A DNA stretch of 64,000 nucleotides from Erythrobacter sp047872805 (GCF_047872805.1 NZ_JBLQUK010000001.1:434001-498000), one strand, 5' to 3'. Counted from the stretch's first letter, positions 8,889-17,269 are shown. Notes: generated from the letters alone by a model not told the origin. Numbers and translations: made by a program.

Positions 8889-9053
8889 TCAATCCAGTTC
8901 GAGATCGGGCCAGAGCTCGCGCGGCGAACGCCAGTTTGTGCGGGCCTGAGTTTGCGTGCGGGCGAGCAGCTTGGCGCGTTGCTGGCCTATGCGGGCGGCG
9001 TGCGCGGTTAGACGACGGACCAGATCAGTGGTCGGTGCAGCGGCCTTGATCAT
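8889..9053 (-). CDS. Small basic protein at the g7 position of the GTA cluster
   Basis: 54 aa (MIKAAAPTTDLVRRLTAHAA onward). The start at 9053 overlaps the g6 stop as ATGA, so translation is probably coupled. RcGTA has a ~110-aa head-tail adaptor (gp7) at this position. This product is half that length, basic and helical, with no adaptor features I can recognise. It may be a reduced or replaced g7. Confidence 0.55.
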   Translation of the reverse strand: MIKAAAPTTDLVRRLTAHAARIGQQRAKLLARTQTQARTNWRSPRELWPDLELD

Positions 9054-9607
9054 CGCAGTCGCAGCGTGCGCCACGGACGCCATAGCGCGGTCACGCTGGC
9101 CGGAGGCGCAGCATCATTGCCGCTTCCGCCGGTCCGATCACGGTCGCGGTATTGGAATGCAGCGAGCCGAATCAAACCCTGTTTGATGGCTGCGGGGGTG
9201 GTTTCCCAGGTCTCCGCAATCCCGACCCGCAATCGCAGGACAACCGCCTGGCCCTCGGAATCCGCAAGCAGGTGGACACAGCCAGTGCCAGCCGCTTGCA
9301 GTTCAATCTTGTAAGCGCTTTCCTCCAGCGCTGTTAGAGTGCCATCCTGCGCGGCGAGATGCGCAGAAACCAGCAATCTGACGGGCCGCGAGCTAAGGCT
9401 GTATCGGCCAGCGCGAGGAGCAATGCGCTCTTCGACCAGCTGCGAAAGCGGGGCCTGGCCGGTGAAGCCTTCGCAGACATCAAGGCTTGCATGCAGCAAT
9501 CCGGTGAGCAGTGCGTCTTCATTGGGCCGGCTGATACCAAGCCATGACTTGAGTTCGGCCAGAGCGGAGGCGCTAACATCCGCTGGCTCTACGATCCTGC
9601 GCCGCAT
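9050..9607 (-). CDS. GTA g6 head-tail connector/adaptor
   Basis: 185 aa from the ATG at 9607 (MRRRIVEPADVSASALAELK), chosen because GGAG lies 6-7 nt upstream. The longer frame to 9712 covers a GC-rich hairpin region. The helical start and SWLGISRPNEDALLTGLLHA match phage gp6-like head-tail connector proteins. The gene is separated from the capsid gene by 175 bp of hairpin-rich DNA. Confidence 0.85.
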   Translation of the reverse strand: MRRRIVEPADVSASALAELKSWLGISRPNEDALLTGLLHASLDVCEGFTGQAPLSQLVEERIAPRAGRYSLSSRPVRLLVSAHLAAQDGTLTALEESAYKIELQAAGTGCVHLLADSEGQAVVLRLRVGIAETWETTPAAIKQGLIRLAAFQYRDRDRTGGSGNDAAPPASVTALWRPWRTLRLR

Positions 9608-9638
9608 CACGGTCTCCATTTTCATATTGCAACAAGGG

Positions 9639-9691
9639 GCACCCGCGCCGCATCTGCGGGACAGGAGAGCCGCCCGGGGCGGCGCGGGTGC
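9639..9691 (-). other. Perfect 13-bp inverted repeat between capsid gene and g6
   Basis: Arms 9639-9651 and 9679-9691 are exact inverted repeats of 13 bp (GCACCCGCGCCGC and its complement) around a 27-nt loop. No U-tract follows, so it is not a plain intrinsic terminator. It lies 32 bp upstream of the g6 start in the capsid-to-g6 spacer. It may stabilise the 3' end of a capsid mRNA or mark a processing site. Confidence 0.6.
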
Positions 9692-9748
9692 GGGGAACCG
9701 GCGGGGGAGCAAGGGGGGCTCTGCCTCGCCGGGGATCTATCGGGGGAT

Positions 9749-9776
9749 CTGGGGACCGCGCTGCAGCGGCCCCCAG
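9749..9776 (-). other. Hairpin directly after the capsid gene
   Basis: The stem pairs 9749-9754 with 9771-9776 and 9756-9759 with 9766-9769, closed by a G-T wobble (11 bp in total), around a 6-nt loop. It begins 7 bp past the capsid stop codon. There is no T-run. Together with the repeat at 9639-9691 it forms a structured spacer, a common way to uncouple the level of a major structural protein from downstream genes. Confidence 0.5.
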
Positions 9777-9782
9777 GGATCA

Positions 9783-10931
9783 TCAGGCTTCGATCTTGAG
9801 CAGCTTGATCGCATTGGAATCGAGCACCTGCCCGCCAACTCGCTTGGTCGCGTAGAAGTGGACAAACGGCTTGTTCGAGAATGGATCGCGCAGGACCCGC
9901 GTCGCGCTGTGCTCGGCGATCAGATAACCATGGCGGAAATTGCCGAATGCAATCGGGAATTCGCCCGCTGCGACATCGGGCATGTCTTCGGCCTCAATCA
10001 CCGGGTAACCCAGCAGCCGATCGGGCTGACCGTCGACGAGACCGGGTTGCCAGAGGAACGCGCCATCGGCGGTTCTCAATTTGCGCACGCTCGCCAGGGT
10101 GGACGAATTCATCACAAAGCTCGCGCCCTGCCGGTGGCCAGACTTGAGCGCATGGATAAGGTCGATCAGCCGGGCATCGGGGGCCGCGTCAAAGCCAGTG
10201 GCGTTGCCCGATCCGATATATTGCAGCTGGCCAAAGCTGCGCACGCCATCTTCGGCGGTGCTGGTCCCGGCCCGCAGGAAGCCCTGCGGCTGGTTGGTGC
10301 CGGTGCCGTCGACGAAGGCCATGCCTTCTGCGCGGGCGAACTCGATCGAAATCTCGCTTGCAAGCCATGTTTCGAGATCGAAGGCGGCATCATCGAGCAT
10401 CGACTGGCTGGCGGCTGGATTGGCGTAAAGGTCGCCGCTGGGCGGGGCGATTTCTGCAAAATTCGGCGTCGCAGTTTCGGGCCGCAAGGCGGTTTCGCTG
10501 ACCCAGCCAGAAGCCGTGCCGCCGGTGGCGACGAGCTTGCGGTAACCCGATGTGCCGGTCTGGACAACCTGCGCAATGGCGCGGATCGGGCTGATTTCCA
10601 CCAGCTCGCGGGCAATCATGGCGTCAATCTGGCGTGGCACGGCAAAGCCGCCATCGGCAGGCGTGGCACCGTTGATCGACTTGACCTCGGTTTCGCGGCC
10701 GCGGCGCAAATAGCCATCAACGAAGCCTTTGACCTCAGCATCAATGGCCGGAGCGCCGCCAAGTGCGGGGCGCGATGCGGCGCGTGAGACTTTGTCGAGC
10801 CGCGCTTTCACCTCGTCAACATCGCTGCGCAGCGCTTTGACTTCGGTTTCGGTCTGGTCCTGACGGGCGACAATATCAAAGCTTTGCTCCAGCGGGTCCG
10901 AAGTGGCAGGGGTAGGGATCGTGATATCCAT
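9783..10931 (-). CDS. GTA g5 major capsid protein (HK97 fold)
   Basis: 382 aa from the ATG at 10931 (MDITIPTPATSDPLEQSFDI). The upstream frame to 11075 crosses a terminator-like hairpin and is unlikely to be translated. The N-terminal ~95 residues are a charged coiled-coil delta domain (TETEVKALRSDVDEVKARLD), removed by the g4 protease in this family. The HK97 core follows (GGFAVPRQIDAMI, NPAASQSMLDDAAFDLETWL, GYPVIEAEDMP). The spacers on both sides contain RNA hairpins. Confidence 0.93.
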   Translation of the reverse strand: MDITIPTPATSDPLEQSFDIVARQDQTETEVKALRSDVDEVKARLDKVSRAASRPALGGAPAIDAEVKGFVDGYLRRGRETEVKSINGATPADGGFAVPRQIDAMIARELVEISPIRAIAQVVQTGTSGYRKLVATGGTASGWVSETALRPETATPNFAEIAPPSGDLYANPAASQSMLDDAAFDLETWLASEISIEFARAEGMAFVDGTGTNQPQGFLRAGTSTAEDGVRSFGQLQYIGSGNATGFDAAPDARLIDLIHALKSGHRQGASFVMNSSTLASVRKLRTADGAFLWQPGLVDGQPDRLLGYPVIEAEDMPDVAAGEFPIAFGNFRHGYLIAEHSATRVLRDPFSNKPFVHFYATKRVGGQVLDSNAIKLLKIEA

Positions 10932-10956
10932 GGGGTATTGGGCCTTTCTGTTGGGC

Positions 10957-10984
10957 AAGAAAAAGGCCGCCCCGATTGGCGGCC
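10957..10984 (-). terminator. Intrinsic-terminator-like hairpin between g4 and capsid gene
   Basis: On the minus strand GGCCGCC (10984-10978), a 6-nt loop and GGCGGCC (10971-10965) are followed at once by TTTTTCTT (10964-10957). The stem is 7 bp. It lies 26 bp upstream of the capsid start codon inside the GTA operon, so full termination would silence all later genes. It may act as an attenuator or be overridden by antitermination. Confidence 0.6.
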
Positions 10985-11013
10985 CGACGGGGTTGGATTG
11001 CGGCGCCCGCAAT

Positions 11014-11433
11014 TCAGGTAATGAGGTGAACCCGCGCTCCAAATTGGAGGGGGTGGGTGACGAGGCTGACCTCAAACAGGTCGATGGCGATCAATTCGCG
11101 TCCCTCATCCGAATAACGCGCGGCGCGGGCGCGGTAGCCAAAGCTCAGCCCATTGACCGCCTTGGCGAGCAGCATGGCCGCAGCGCGGCTGGTGATCCGG
11201 TCGATCCGAGCCACAACCCGCAGGCCGCGGCAGTCCTCGGCGATGCTCTCGACCACACCGATGGGTTGGTCGGGGCGATGCTGCCACAGCAGCGGCAGCG
11301 GCTGCGTGCGCGCGGCCAGCGTTGCGGCAAAGGCACCGGGTCGGATTATGTCGCGGCTGGCATCGGGAATGCCGAACAAACCGGCATAGCCTGCAAACCG
11401 GATCGCTTCGCGCGGGATGACTGCGGGCTCCAT
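11014..11433 (-). CDS. GTA g4 prohead protease (HK97 family)
   Basis: 139 aa from the ATG at 11433, which shares one base with the preceding stop (TGATG). The pattern RFAGYAGLFGIPDASRDIIRPG, then LLWQHRPDQPIGVV (catalytic His region) and AVNGLSFGY (Ser region), is that of HK97-type prohead proteases. It would cleave the capsid delta domain during maturation. Confidence 0.92.
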   Translation of the reverse strand: MEPAVIPREAIRFAGYAGLFGIPDASRDIIRPGAFAATLAARTQPLPLLWQHRPDQPIGVVESIAEDCRGLRVVARIDRITSRAAAMLLAKAVNGLSFGYRARAARYSDEGRELIAIDLFEVSLVTHPLQFGARVHLIT

Positions 11434-11738
11434 CAGAACAGATCCCAAACGCCAAGCCGCACGGCAATTCCGATCAAGAGTCCGGCCAGCAGCCCGCGCA
11501 CCGCCCAGTCAATAAAGGCCTTCCACGCGCTCGCCTTGGCATCGCGCCAGGCGCGCAGCAATTCCCTGAGTTCATCGAGGTCGCCCTCGGCACCTGCATC
11601 CGCCAGGCCCAGCCGTTCGAGCACGCGCTCCGCCGCCAGCTCGCTGGTTTCCTCCACAATCGCGCGCAATGTGACCAGTTCTGCGCCGTCAGCGGTCGCC
11701 TGCACCATCAGGCTGGCGAGCATGTCTTCGTGTTTCAT
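11433..11738 (-). CDS. GTA g3.5-type small membrane protein (DUF6127-like)
   Basis: 101 aa with a charged coiled-coil N-terminal region (EETSELAAERVLERLGLADA) and one C-terminal membrane-like helix (RGLLAGLLIGIAVRLGVW). It occupies the slot between portal and protease that in sphingomonad GTAs holds a small DUF6127-like protein. That family name is from memory. Its function is unknown. It overlaps g3 by 4 bp and g4 by 1 bp. Confidence 0.7.
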   Translation of the reverse strand: MKHEDMLASLMVQATADGAELVTLRAIVEETSELAAERVLERLGLADAGAEGDLDELRELLRAWRDAKASAWKAFIDWAVRGLLAGLLIGIAVRLGVWDLF

Positions 11739-12892
11739 TGAATGTTCTCCTCTGCCGGAAAGCCAAGCATCTGACGCTTTTCCGCGCGGCTCAGGAACTC
11801 AGCGCCTGAAACCTGTTGCCACAGCCGTTCGCGGTCTTCCGAAAGCGCGGTGATGCGGTCGAGATCGATCGCCAGCGTGCTGCCCGGAAACCACGGCGAA
11901 AGCCCCTCGAGCAGCGCCGCCAGCAATTTTTCGGCGAGCGGCAGCAGCGTCAGCCGCCACAGCGCACGATTGGCTTCGCGGTAATTGGCATAGGTGTTGT
12001 CACCCGGCAGCCCGAGCAGCATCGGTGGCACCCCGAACGCCAGTGCAATCTCGCGCGCGGCGGCGCTCTTGAGGGTGGCGAAATCCATGTCAGCGGGTGA
12101 CATCGCCATCGATTGCCATCTGAGACCGCCATCGAGCAGCATCGGACGCCCGGCATTGCCCGAGCCAGAAAACGCCGTCTCAAGCTCTCCCTTGAGCCGT
12201 TCGAATTGGTCGCGGGTCAATCCCGCGCCGTCACCCGTATCATAGATCAACGCGCCCGACGGGCGGGCGGCATTTTCCAGCAGCGATCGGTTCCATTCCG
12301 ACGCCGCATTGTGGATCGCCACGGCCTGCTGCGCGGCGGCAAGTGCGCTTGCTCCAAGATGATCGTCCAGTGGGTGCATCGCCTTGATCTGGACGATATT
12401 GGGCCAGCCATTGTCATCCTCAACCGGGATGGTGATCAGGTCGCCAAACACCGAATATTCATAGGCGCAGGGCCAGCCATCGTGGCCCGCCACGATCTTG
12501 ACCCGGTCAGGACGCAAGGCGAACAATTCAATCGGCCGGCCGCTCGCATCTTTGATAATCTGGACATAGCCGTTGCCATGCAAGAGCACATGTGCGGCGA
12601 GCGTTTCGATCAGCGACTGGCCCGCGCTGGTTGCAGCAATCAGCGCGGCCAGATCGGGGTCATTGCCGCTCATCGGTGCCTGACCAACGCCCTCGGCAAC
12701 GATCCGCACCGACCGCTGCGCAATCGGATTGCTGAGAAACCCTTCGCGCACCGCACGGTCATATTGATAGAGTCGCGCACCGCCATGGTCGGCAAAGGCC
12801 GGCATCCAGCCTTGCAGGGTTCCCGGTGCAAGCGGCACACGGTTTTCCTCCCCGCCCTTGAAGGCGGAGAGCAGAGAATCGAGCAATGCCAT
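11735..12892 (-). CDS. GTA g3 portal protein
   Basis: 385 aa, an HK97-type portal. It shows HGNGYVQIIKDASGRPIELF and LRPDRVKIV in the core and FGVPPMLLGLPGDNTYANYR near the C-terminal half, a diagnostic portal motif. It forms the DNA entry/exit channel at the capsid vertex. AAGGAA precedes the ATG at 12892. Confidence 0.93.
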   Translation of the reverse strand: MALLDSLLSAFKGGEENRVPLAPGTLQGWMPAFADHGGARLYQYDRAVREGFLSNPIAQRSVRIVAEGVGQAPMSGNDPDLAALIAATSAGQSLIETLAAHVLLHGNGYVQIIKDASGRPIELFALRPDRVKIVAGHDGWPCAYEYSVFGDLITIPVEDDNGWPNIVQIKAMHPLDDHLGASALAAAQQAVAIHNAASEWNRSLLENAARPSGALIYDTGDGAGLTRDQFERLKGELETAFSGSGNAGRPMLLDGGLRWQSMAMSPADMDFATLKSAAAREIALAFGVPPMLLGLPGDNTYANYREANRALWRLTLLPLAEKLLAALLEGLSPWFPGSTLAIDLDRITALSEDRERLWQQVSGAEFLSRAEKRQMLGFPAEENIQ

Positions 12893-12931
12893 TGCAATTC
12901 CTTTTTGAAACAGGTCTTTTGGTTCAGCGCG

Positions 12932-14272
12932 CTATAAAGGGCGCACCCTGGGCTGCGACGCGCGCCCAAGCATCAGTTCGGTCAGCGCCCAGACCAGCGC
13001 ATCGGCGCGGTCAGGACTGCGGCCCGGCCCGGAATATCCGCCACCGGTCAACAATCCGCACATTTGGTCTTCGAGCAGCGGGAAAAGCCCGCGGTGGCGC
13101 ACCCGCCCCGACGCATAGAGCGCCGCGACTGGTTCAGCCCTGGCGATCTTGCCGCGGCTGGCGTGAACCAGCTTGACCGGCAGGCCGCTGTCGGCGGCGC
13201 GCAGCACGCTTTCGACCATTGCGCCGCCTTGATTGGCTTCGGCGACCACTCGGTCGGCCTGCCAGTGCCGGGCGGCATCCGCGACGACTTTGGCCCACTG
13301 GTCAGGCTGCGCCTTGGCGATCGAGCAATCGGCGAGCACGACCGCGCCGCCGTCTTCATCCACGGCAGCGACGATGATCCCGCATTCGTCTCCCGTCGCG
13401 GAGGCAGGCGGATCGACCGCAATGATTGTGCGGCGCAAATCTGACTTGCGCAGATCATCCCGCCCCAATTCTTCGCGGGCCCGATCAAGCATCGCGCGGG
13501 TCCACAATGCGCCTTCGATATCGCGCAGCATCTCGCCCGCGATCTCCTGCCGCGCGAGCTGGCTTCCGGCAAATTCGCTCTCAATCGCAGCCAGGAACCG
13601 TTCGGGCAGGTTCGCCGCATTATCATAGGTTGATCCGCGCGTTACCGCCGCATCGCCTGCCTTTTCCTGATCGATCAAGCGCTGAACCAGCGGCACCGCG
13701 CGCGGCGTCGTGGTGACGGCGATGCGCGGGTCGCTGCCCAGCCTGAGGCCCATCAACAGATTATCCCAGGCGCGGGTCGCACGGTCGTTCGATAGTGCCC
13801 ATTTGCCAATTTCGTCGCACCAGGCGTGGCTATGCTGCGGACCGCGCAGGCTTTCCGGTTCTGCCGCCGAATACAGCTGGACCTGCGCGCCATTGGGATA
13901 GCGCACCCGCCGCAGCGAGGCTTCGAATGTCGGCTTGCTTTCAGGCGGGGAGCAAGCCAGCAAGCCACTTTCACCTTCGACCATGACGGCGCGGGCCTCT
14001 GCCAATGACGACGACACCAGTGCGATGCGGGCCATGCAGGTGGTTTCGGCAATCATCCGCACCCATTCCGCTCCGGCGCGGGTCTTGCCGAAACCGCGCC
14101 CTGCCAGAATGAGCCAGATCCGCCAGTTTTCATCAGGCGGCCGCTGCGCGCCGCGCGCCATCAGGTCCCAGTGGTATTCAAACTCATTCAGTTCCTGCTG
14201 GTCCAGCGCAGCGACGATCCGGGCGCGGACCTCGTCCTCTTCCTCCGCCAGCCAATCGAACGCCTCTTTCAT
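12932..14272 (-). CDS. GTA g2 large terminase (packaging ATPase/nuclease)
   Basis: 446 aa. Walker A is LAGRGFGKT (K63). The Walker B-like HAWCDEI follows the SLRGPQHS loop. The nuclease half includes TIIAVDPPASATGDECGIIV and a late DRADALVWAL segment. It packages host DNA into GTA heads. The start overlaps the g1 stop as ATGA. Confidence 0.93.
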   Translation of the reverse strand: MKEAFDWLAEEEDEVRARIVAALDQQELNEFEYHWDLMARGAQRPPDENWRIWLILAGRGFGKTRAGAEWVRMIAETTCMARIALVSSSLAEARAVMVEGESGLLACSPPESKPTFEASLRRVRYPNGAQVQLYSAAEPESLRGPQHSHAWCDEIGKWALSNDRATRAWDNLLMGLRLGSDPRIAVTTTPRAVPLVQRLIDQEKAGDAAVTRGSTYDNAANLPERFLAAIESEFAGSQLARQEIAGEMLRDIEGALWTRAMLDRAREELGRDDLRKSDLRRTIIAVDPPASATGDECGIIVAAVDEDGGAVVLADCSIAKAQPDQWAKVVADAARHWQADRVVAEANQGGAMVESVLRAADSGLPVKLVHASRGKIARAEPVAALYASGRVRHRGLFPLLEDQMCGLLTGGGYSGPGRSPDRADALVWALTELMLGRASQPRVRPL

Positions 14273-14757
14273 GTGTTCCCACCCGGATTGGTGCCGGACC
14301 GCAGGCGTTCCTGACGGACTTGCAGGCGGATGGCTTCAACCTTGCGGTCGATCGATGCGCGTACCTCGGCGGCGCTGACATTGCGTTGCTGCGCCTGCGC
14401 GCGGATGGCATTTTCGCGGTGGGCGTTCAGCAGCCGGATGGCGTTGGAAAAATCATATTTGTCGGCTTCGATGGTCGAATGATCGCCTTCGCGCAGGCGG
14501 CGCACGACCTCCATTTCGAGGTGGATGTAGCCCTCCCACAGCGCAACCAGCCATGCTCTTGCGAATTCGGGCTCTTGGCGCCGCACTTTATAGGCGCGGC
14601 TGGGATTGATCCCGGCTTTGCGCGCGGATTCCGAGACGTTCGAGCTTTCCGCCAGATAATCCAGAAACAGCCCGCGCCAATGCGGGCTGAGGCCGGGTTC
14701 CTCGCCGCAAGTCAGCTTGGGGTTGAGTCTGATTTGCTTGGTGCCCTTTCTGGCCAT
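14269..14757 (-). CDS. GTA g1 small-terminase-like protein
   Basis: 162 aa from the ATG at 14757 (MARKGTKQIRLNPKLTCGEE), with GGAG 7 nt upstream. A helix-turn-helix-like segment (YLAESSNVSESARKAGINPS RAYKVRR) is typical of small terminase DNA-binding domains, and the C-terminal half is a long charged helix. It is the first gene of the operon and overlaps g2, as RcGTA g1 does. Confidence 0.8.
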   Translation of the reverse strand: MARKGTKQIRLNPKLTCGEEPGLSPHWRGLFLDYLAESSNVSESARKAGINPSRAYKVRRQEPEFARAWLVALWEGYIHLEMEVVRRLREGDHSTIEADKYDFSNAIRLLNAHRENAIRAQAQQRNVSAAEVRASIDRKVEAIRLQVRQERLRSGTNPGGNT

Positions 14758-14780
14758 GCACAGTCTCCGCAATTGGCAAT

Positions 14781-14813
14781 AAAAAAGGCGGCACTTCCCG
14801 CTGGAAGGCCGCC
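14781..14813 (-). terminator. Intrinsic-terminator-like hairpin in the GTA 5' leader
   Basis: On the minus strand GGCGGC pairs with GCCGCC and TTCC with GGAA (11 bp with one bulge, loop AGCG), followed by TTTTTT (14786-14781). It lies between the promoter at 14847-14875 and the g1 ribosome site (14765-14768), and ends 23 nt before the g1 ATG. This is a leader terminator, so GTA expression may depend on read-through. Confidence 0.75.
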
Positions 14814-14846
14814 TGGTGGCGAATCGCTATTTCTCGATGATGCCCC

Positions 14847-14875
14847 CTGATAACCAAAGAGCGTCACGATGTCAA
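14847..14875 (-). promoter_or_regulatory. Sigma70-like promoter for the GTA operon
   Basis: On the minus strand a consensus -35 TTGACA (14875-14870) is followed after 17 bp by TATCAG (14852-14847) as the -10. Transcription would start near 14840 and give a leader of about 80 nt that includes the hairpin at 14781-14813. The divergent YqaA-type gene starts about 60 bp away. Confidence 0.6.
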
Positions 14876-14933
14876 GATAAATAACCTATTTGGTGAACTC
14901 AATTGCAGTTGCATGTGCGCAGGCGCTGACCTA

Positions 14934-15626
14934 ATGGCCCGCAGCACACCGGATAGGGACACACAGCAAGTGGCTTGGCTTCGCGCTTTATACGATTGGA
15001 CGATGGCCAAGGCCGCACATCCCCATGCGGTTTGGTGGCTGGCGTTTTTCTGCTTCATCGAGGCCAGCTTTTTCCCGATTCCGCCGCATCCGCTGCTCGG
15101 CCTGATGTGCCTTGCCGAACCCGGGCGGGCGATGCGGTTTGGATTGATCGCAACGCTTGCATCGGTTGCAGGCGGGTTGTTTGGATATGCGATTGGCTGG
15201 GGCCTTTACGACACGGTCGGCGAATGGTTGTTGGGCATCATCGGCCTGACCGACAGTTTCCCGGTCGCGGCCTGTTACCTCAACGAATATGACTGGGAAG
15301 CCATCATTCTTGCTGGGGCCACCCCGGTCCCGTTCAAGCTGCTGACGATAACCGCAGGTTTCGTTGGCATGAACCTCGTCACCTTTGTGCTCGCGAGCCT
15401 AGTGGGCAGAGGGATGATCTTTTTTACAGTCGGCGTTCTGTTTCAGCTGTTTGGTGCGCCGATCAAGGTCTTCATCGAGAAATATCTCGGCCTGGTCACG
15501 GCGGCATTTGTGCTGCTGGTGGTTGGCGGCATTTTGGCGATCACTCAGTTTACCAGCGACGACGAAGGCGAAGCTGGTCCCTGCGCCAACGTCACATCAC
15601 TGGAACAGGTGCGCGGCATCGGTTGA
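14934..15626 (+). CDS. YqaA/DedA-type (SNARE-associated) inner-membrane protein
   Basis: 230 aa. Family hallmarks are LRALYDWTMAKAAHPHAVWW, then FIEASFFPIPPHPLLGLMCL, AGGLFGYAIGWGLYDTVGEW and GATPVPFKLLTITAGFVGMN, with about four membrane helices. Members are linked to membrane homeostasis and undecaprenyl-phosphate or phospholipid scrambling in the wider DedA superfamily. The start is uncertain; ATGs at 14913, 14934 and 15003 all lack a strong ribosome site, and 14934 gives the usual family N-terminus. It is divergent from the GTA operon. Confidence 0.85.
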   Translation: MARSTPDRDTQQVAWLRALYDWTMAKAAHPHAVWWLAFFCFIEASFFPIPPHPLLGLMCLAEPGRAMRFGLIATLASVAGGLFGYAIGWGLYDTVGEWLLGIIGLTDSFPVAACYLNEYDWEAIILAGATPVPFKLLTITAGFVGMNLVTFVLASLVGRGMIFFTVGVLFQLFGAPIKVFIEKYLGLVTAAFVLLVVGGILAITQFTSDDEGEAGPCANVTSLEQVRGIG

Positions 15627-15638
15627 AGGTGCGGCCGG

Positions 15639-16874
15639 TCAGGAAATAATCCCGACCGATTTTCCCGCGCGTTCAAACATGGCGAGGATCGTTCCGACCT
15701 CCTGTGCGGAATGTTCAGCGCAGAGCGAACAGCGCAGCAAGGTCATGTTCGCAGGTGTGGCGGGCGGCCGGGCAAGGTTGACGTAAAGCCCCTCTTGCAA
15801 AAGTGCCTCCCACATGGCTGCGCCGCGTTCCAGATCGGGCATGATGACCGCGACAATGGCGCTTTGCGGTTCGCTGGTGCCAAGCTGGAAACCCAGTTGG
15901 GTCAGGCCGCCATGCAGCCGCTTGGAATTTTCCCAAAGGTGCGCACGCTTGTTCGACCCATGCATCAGCTTGCGGATCGAGACGGCGGCGGTGGCGACCA
16001 CGCTGGGCGGCAGGCTGGCGGTGAACACATAGGGGCGGCAGACGAGCCGCATGATCTCAAACTTAGGGTGGTTCGAAACGCAGAAGCCGCCGACGGTTCC
16101 GACGCTCTTGGAGAACGTACCGATGATGAAATCGACGTCGTCCATCACGCCCTGTTCTTCGGCCACGCCGCGGCCATTTTCGCCGATGAAGCCCATCGAA
16201 TGCGCTTCATCGACCAAAACCATCGCGCCATAGCGTTTGGCGATGGCGACCATCTCTTTCAGCGGGGCAACATCGCCGAGCATCGAATAGACGCCTTCGA
16301 GGATCACCAGCTTGCCCGCATCTTCGGGGATTCGGCGCAGGCGTTTTTCCATCGCTTCGATATCATTGTGGCGAAAGGGCACGATTTCGGCATTGCCCAT
16401 CGCGCAGCCATCATAGATCGAGGCGTGGCTGTCGATGTCGAGGATGACGTAATCGCCCTTGCCGGCAATCGTCGAGATAATCCCGAGATTGGCCTGATAG
16501 CCGGTGGAAAAGACCATCGCGTGGTCCATGCCGTAAAACTCGCGAAGTGCATCCTCGCATTCGCGGTGACCCTGATACGTGCCATTGAGCACGCGGCTGC
16601 CCGTTGTGCCCGAACCAAAATCGGCGAGCGCCTTGGTTCCCGCTTCAAGCACGTCCGGGTCAAACGTCATGCCCATGTAATTGTAGGTGCCAAGCAAGAT
16701 CGTGTCGCGCCCGTTGCACACGGCGCGGGTGGGCGAGAGAACTTTCTCCATGACCAAATTGAAAGGATCCTGGACCCCGCTGGCGAGCAAAGTCTCTCGC
16801 GTTTGGATGATCGGATCGAACTTTGAAAAGAGGTCGCGCCTGGGAGTCTCGACCGTCGCTGTGCTGTATGTCAT
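15639..16874 (-). CDS. spt: Serine palmitoyltransferase (soluble, sphingolipid synthesis)
   Basis: 411 aa, a PLP-dependent alpha-oxoamine synthase. It condenses serine with an acyl thioester to 3-ketosphinganine, the first step of sphingolipid synthesis. The PLP lysine is K256 in FSKSVG; VDEAHS gives D222 and H225; the PLP-stacking histidine is H150. All lie at a constant offset of 9 from the published Sphingomonas enzyme numbering (K265, D231, H234, H159). It is downstream of a dedicated acyl carrier protein gene, 13 bp apart. Glycosphingolipids replace LPS in sphingomonads. Confidence 0.95.
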   Translation of the reverse strand: MTYSTATVETPRRDLFSKFDPIIQTRETLLASGVQDPFNLVMEKVLSPTRAVCNGRDTILLGTYNYMGMTFDPDVLEAGTKALADFGSGTTGSRVLNGTYQGHRECEDALREFYGMDHAMVFSTGYQANLGIISTIAGKGDYVILDIDSHASIYDGCAMGNAEIVPFRHNDIEAMEKRLRRIPEDAGKLVILEGVYSMLGDVAPLKEMVAIAKRYGAMVLVDEAHSMGFIGENGRGVAEEQGVMDDVDFIIGTFSKSVGTVGGFCVSNHPKFEIMRLVCRPYVFTASLPPSVVATAAVSIRKLMHGSNKRAHLWENSKRLHGGLTQLGFQLGTSEPQSAIVAVIMPDLERGAAMWEALLQEGLYVNLARPPATPANMTLLRCSLCAEHSAQEVGTILAMFERAGKSVGIIS

Positions 16875-16887
16875 GGACGGCCCCTTA

Positions 16888-17130
16888 TCAGCTATCTTGC
16901 AGCTTGTGCACTGCGCTGACTAGTTGGCCGTAAGTTTCGATTTCCGCCTGCTGGTTCATGCTGATGATAATGTCGAATTCATCCTCGATTTCGGCGACGA
17001 AATCCATCACCGTCAGGCTGTCGAATTCGAGATCATTGGCAAAGGTCGTCGCTGCAACGATATCAATGTCTTTCTTATTGAAAGGCTCGATCAGGTCGCG
17101 AATGCGTTCGTCGACTTCGGCTTCGGTCAT
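16888..17130 (-). CDS. Acyl carrier protein paired with serine palmitoyltransferase
   Basis: 80 aa. The phosphopantetheine serine is S38 in the DSL motif (LEFDSLTVMDFVAEIEDEFD). The acidic helical profile is that of an acyl carrier protein. Its position directly before spt in the same operon matches the specialised AcpR-type carriers that supply the acyl thioester for sphingolipid synthesis. It is unlikely to be the fatty-acid-synthesis ACP. Confidence 0.9.
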   Translation of the reverse strand: MTEAEVDERIRDLIEPFNKKDIDIVAATTFANDLEFDSLTVMDFVAEIEDEFDIIISMNQQAEIETYGQLVSAVHKLQDS

Positions 17131-17269
17131 GGTGATAGATGCTCTTGTTGGATGAAATCTGGTTAGCGTATGCCGTACCTAACGCCTGAAAAGCGTTTCG
17201 GGGCCAAGCTTGTCAAGCTTTGCTGTCGCTGGCACACGTCATGCTGGGATATGTGGGGGTAAACACGGC

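Noticed and set aside
739..14757. An inducible prophage
   Set aside because: The structural set matches RcGTA order with no integrase, repressor, replication or lysis genes in view, and no attachment-site repeats were seen around it.
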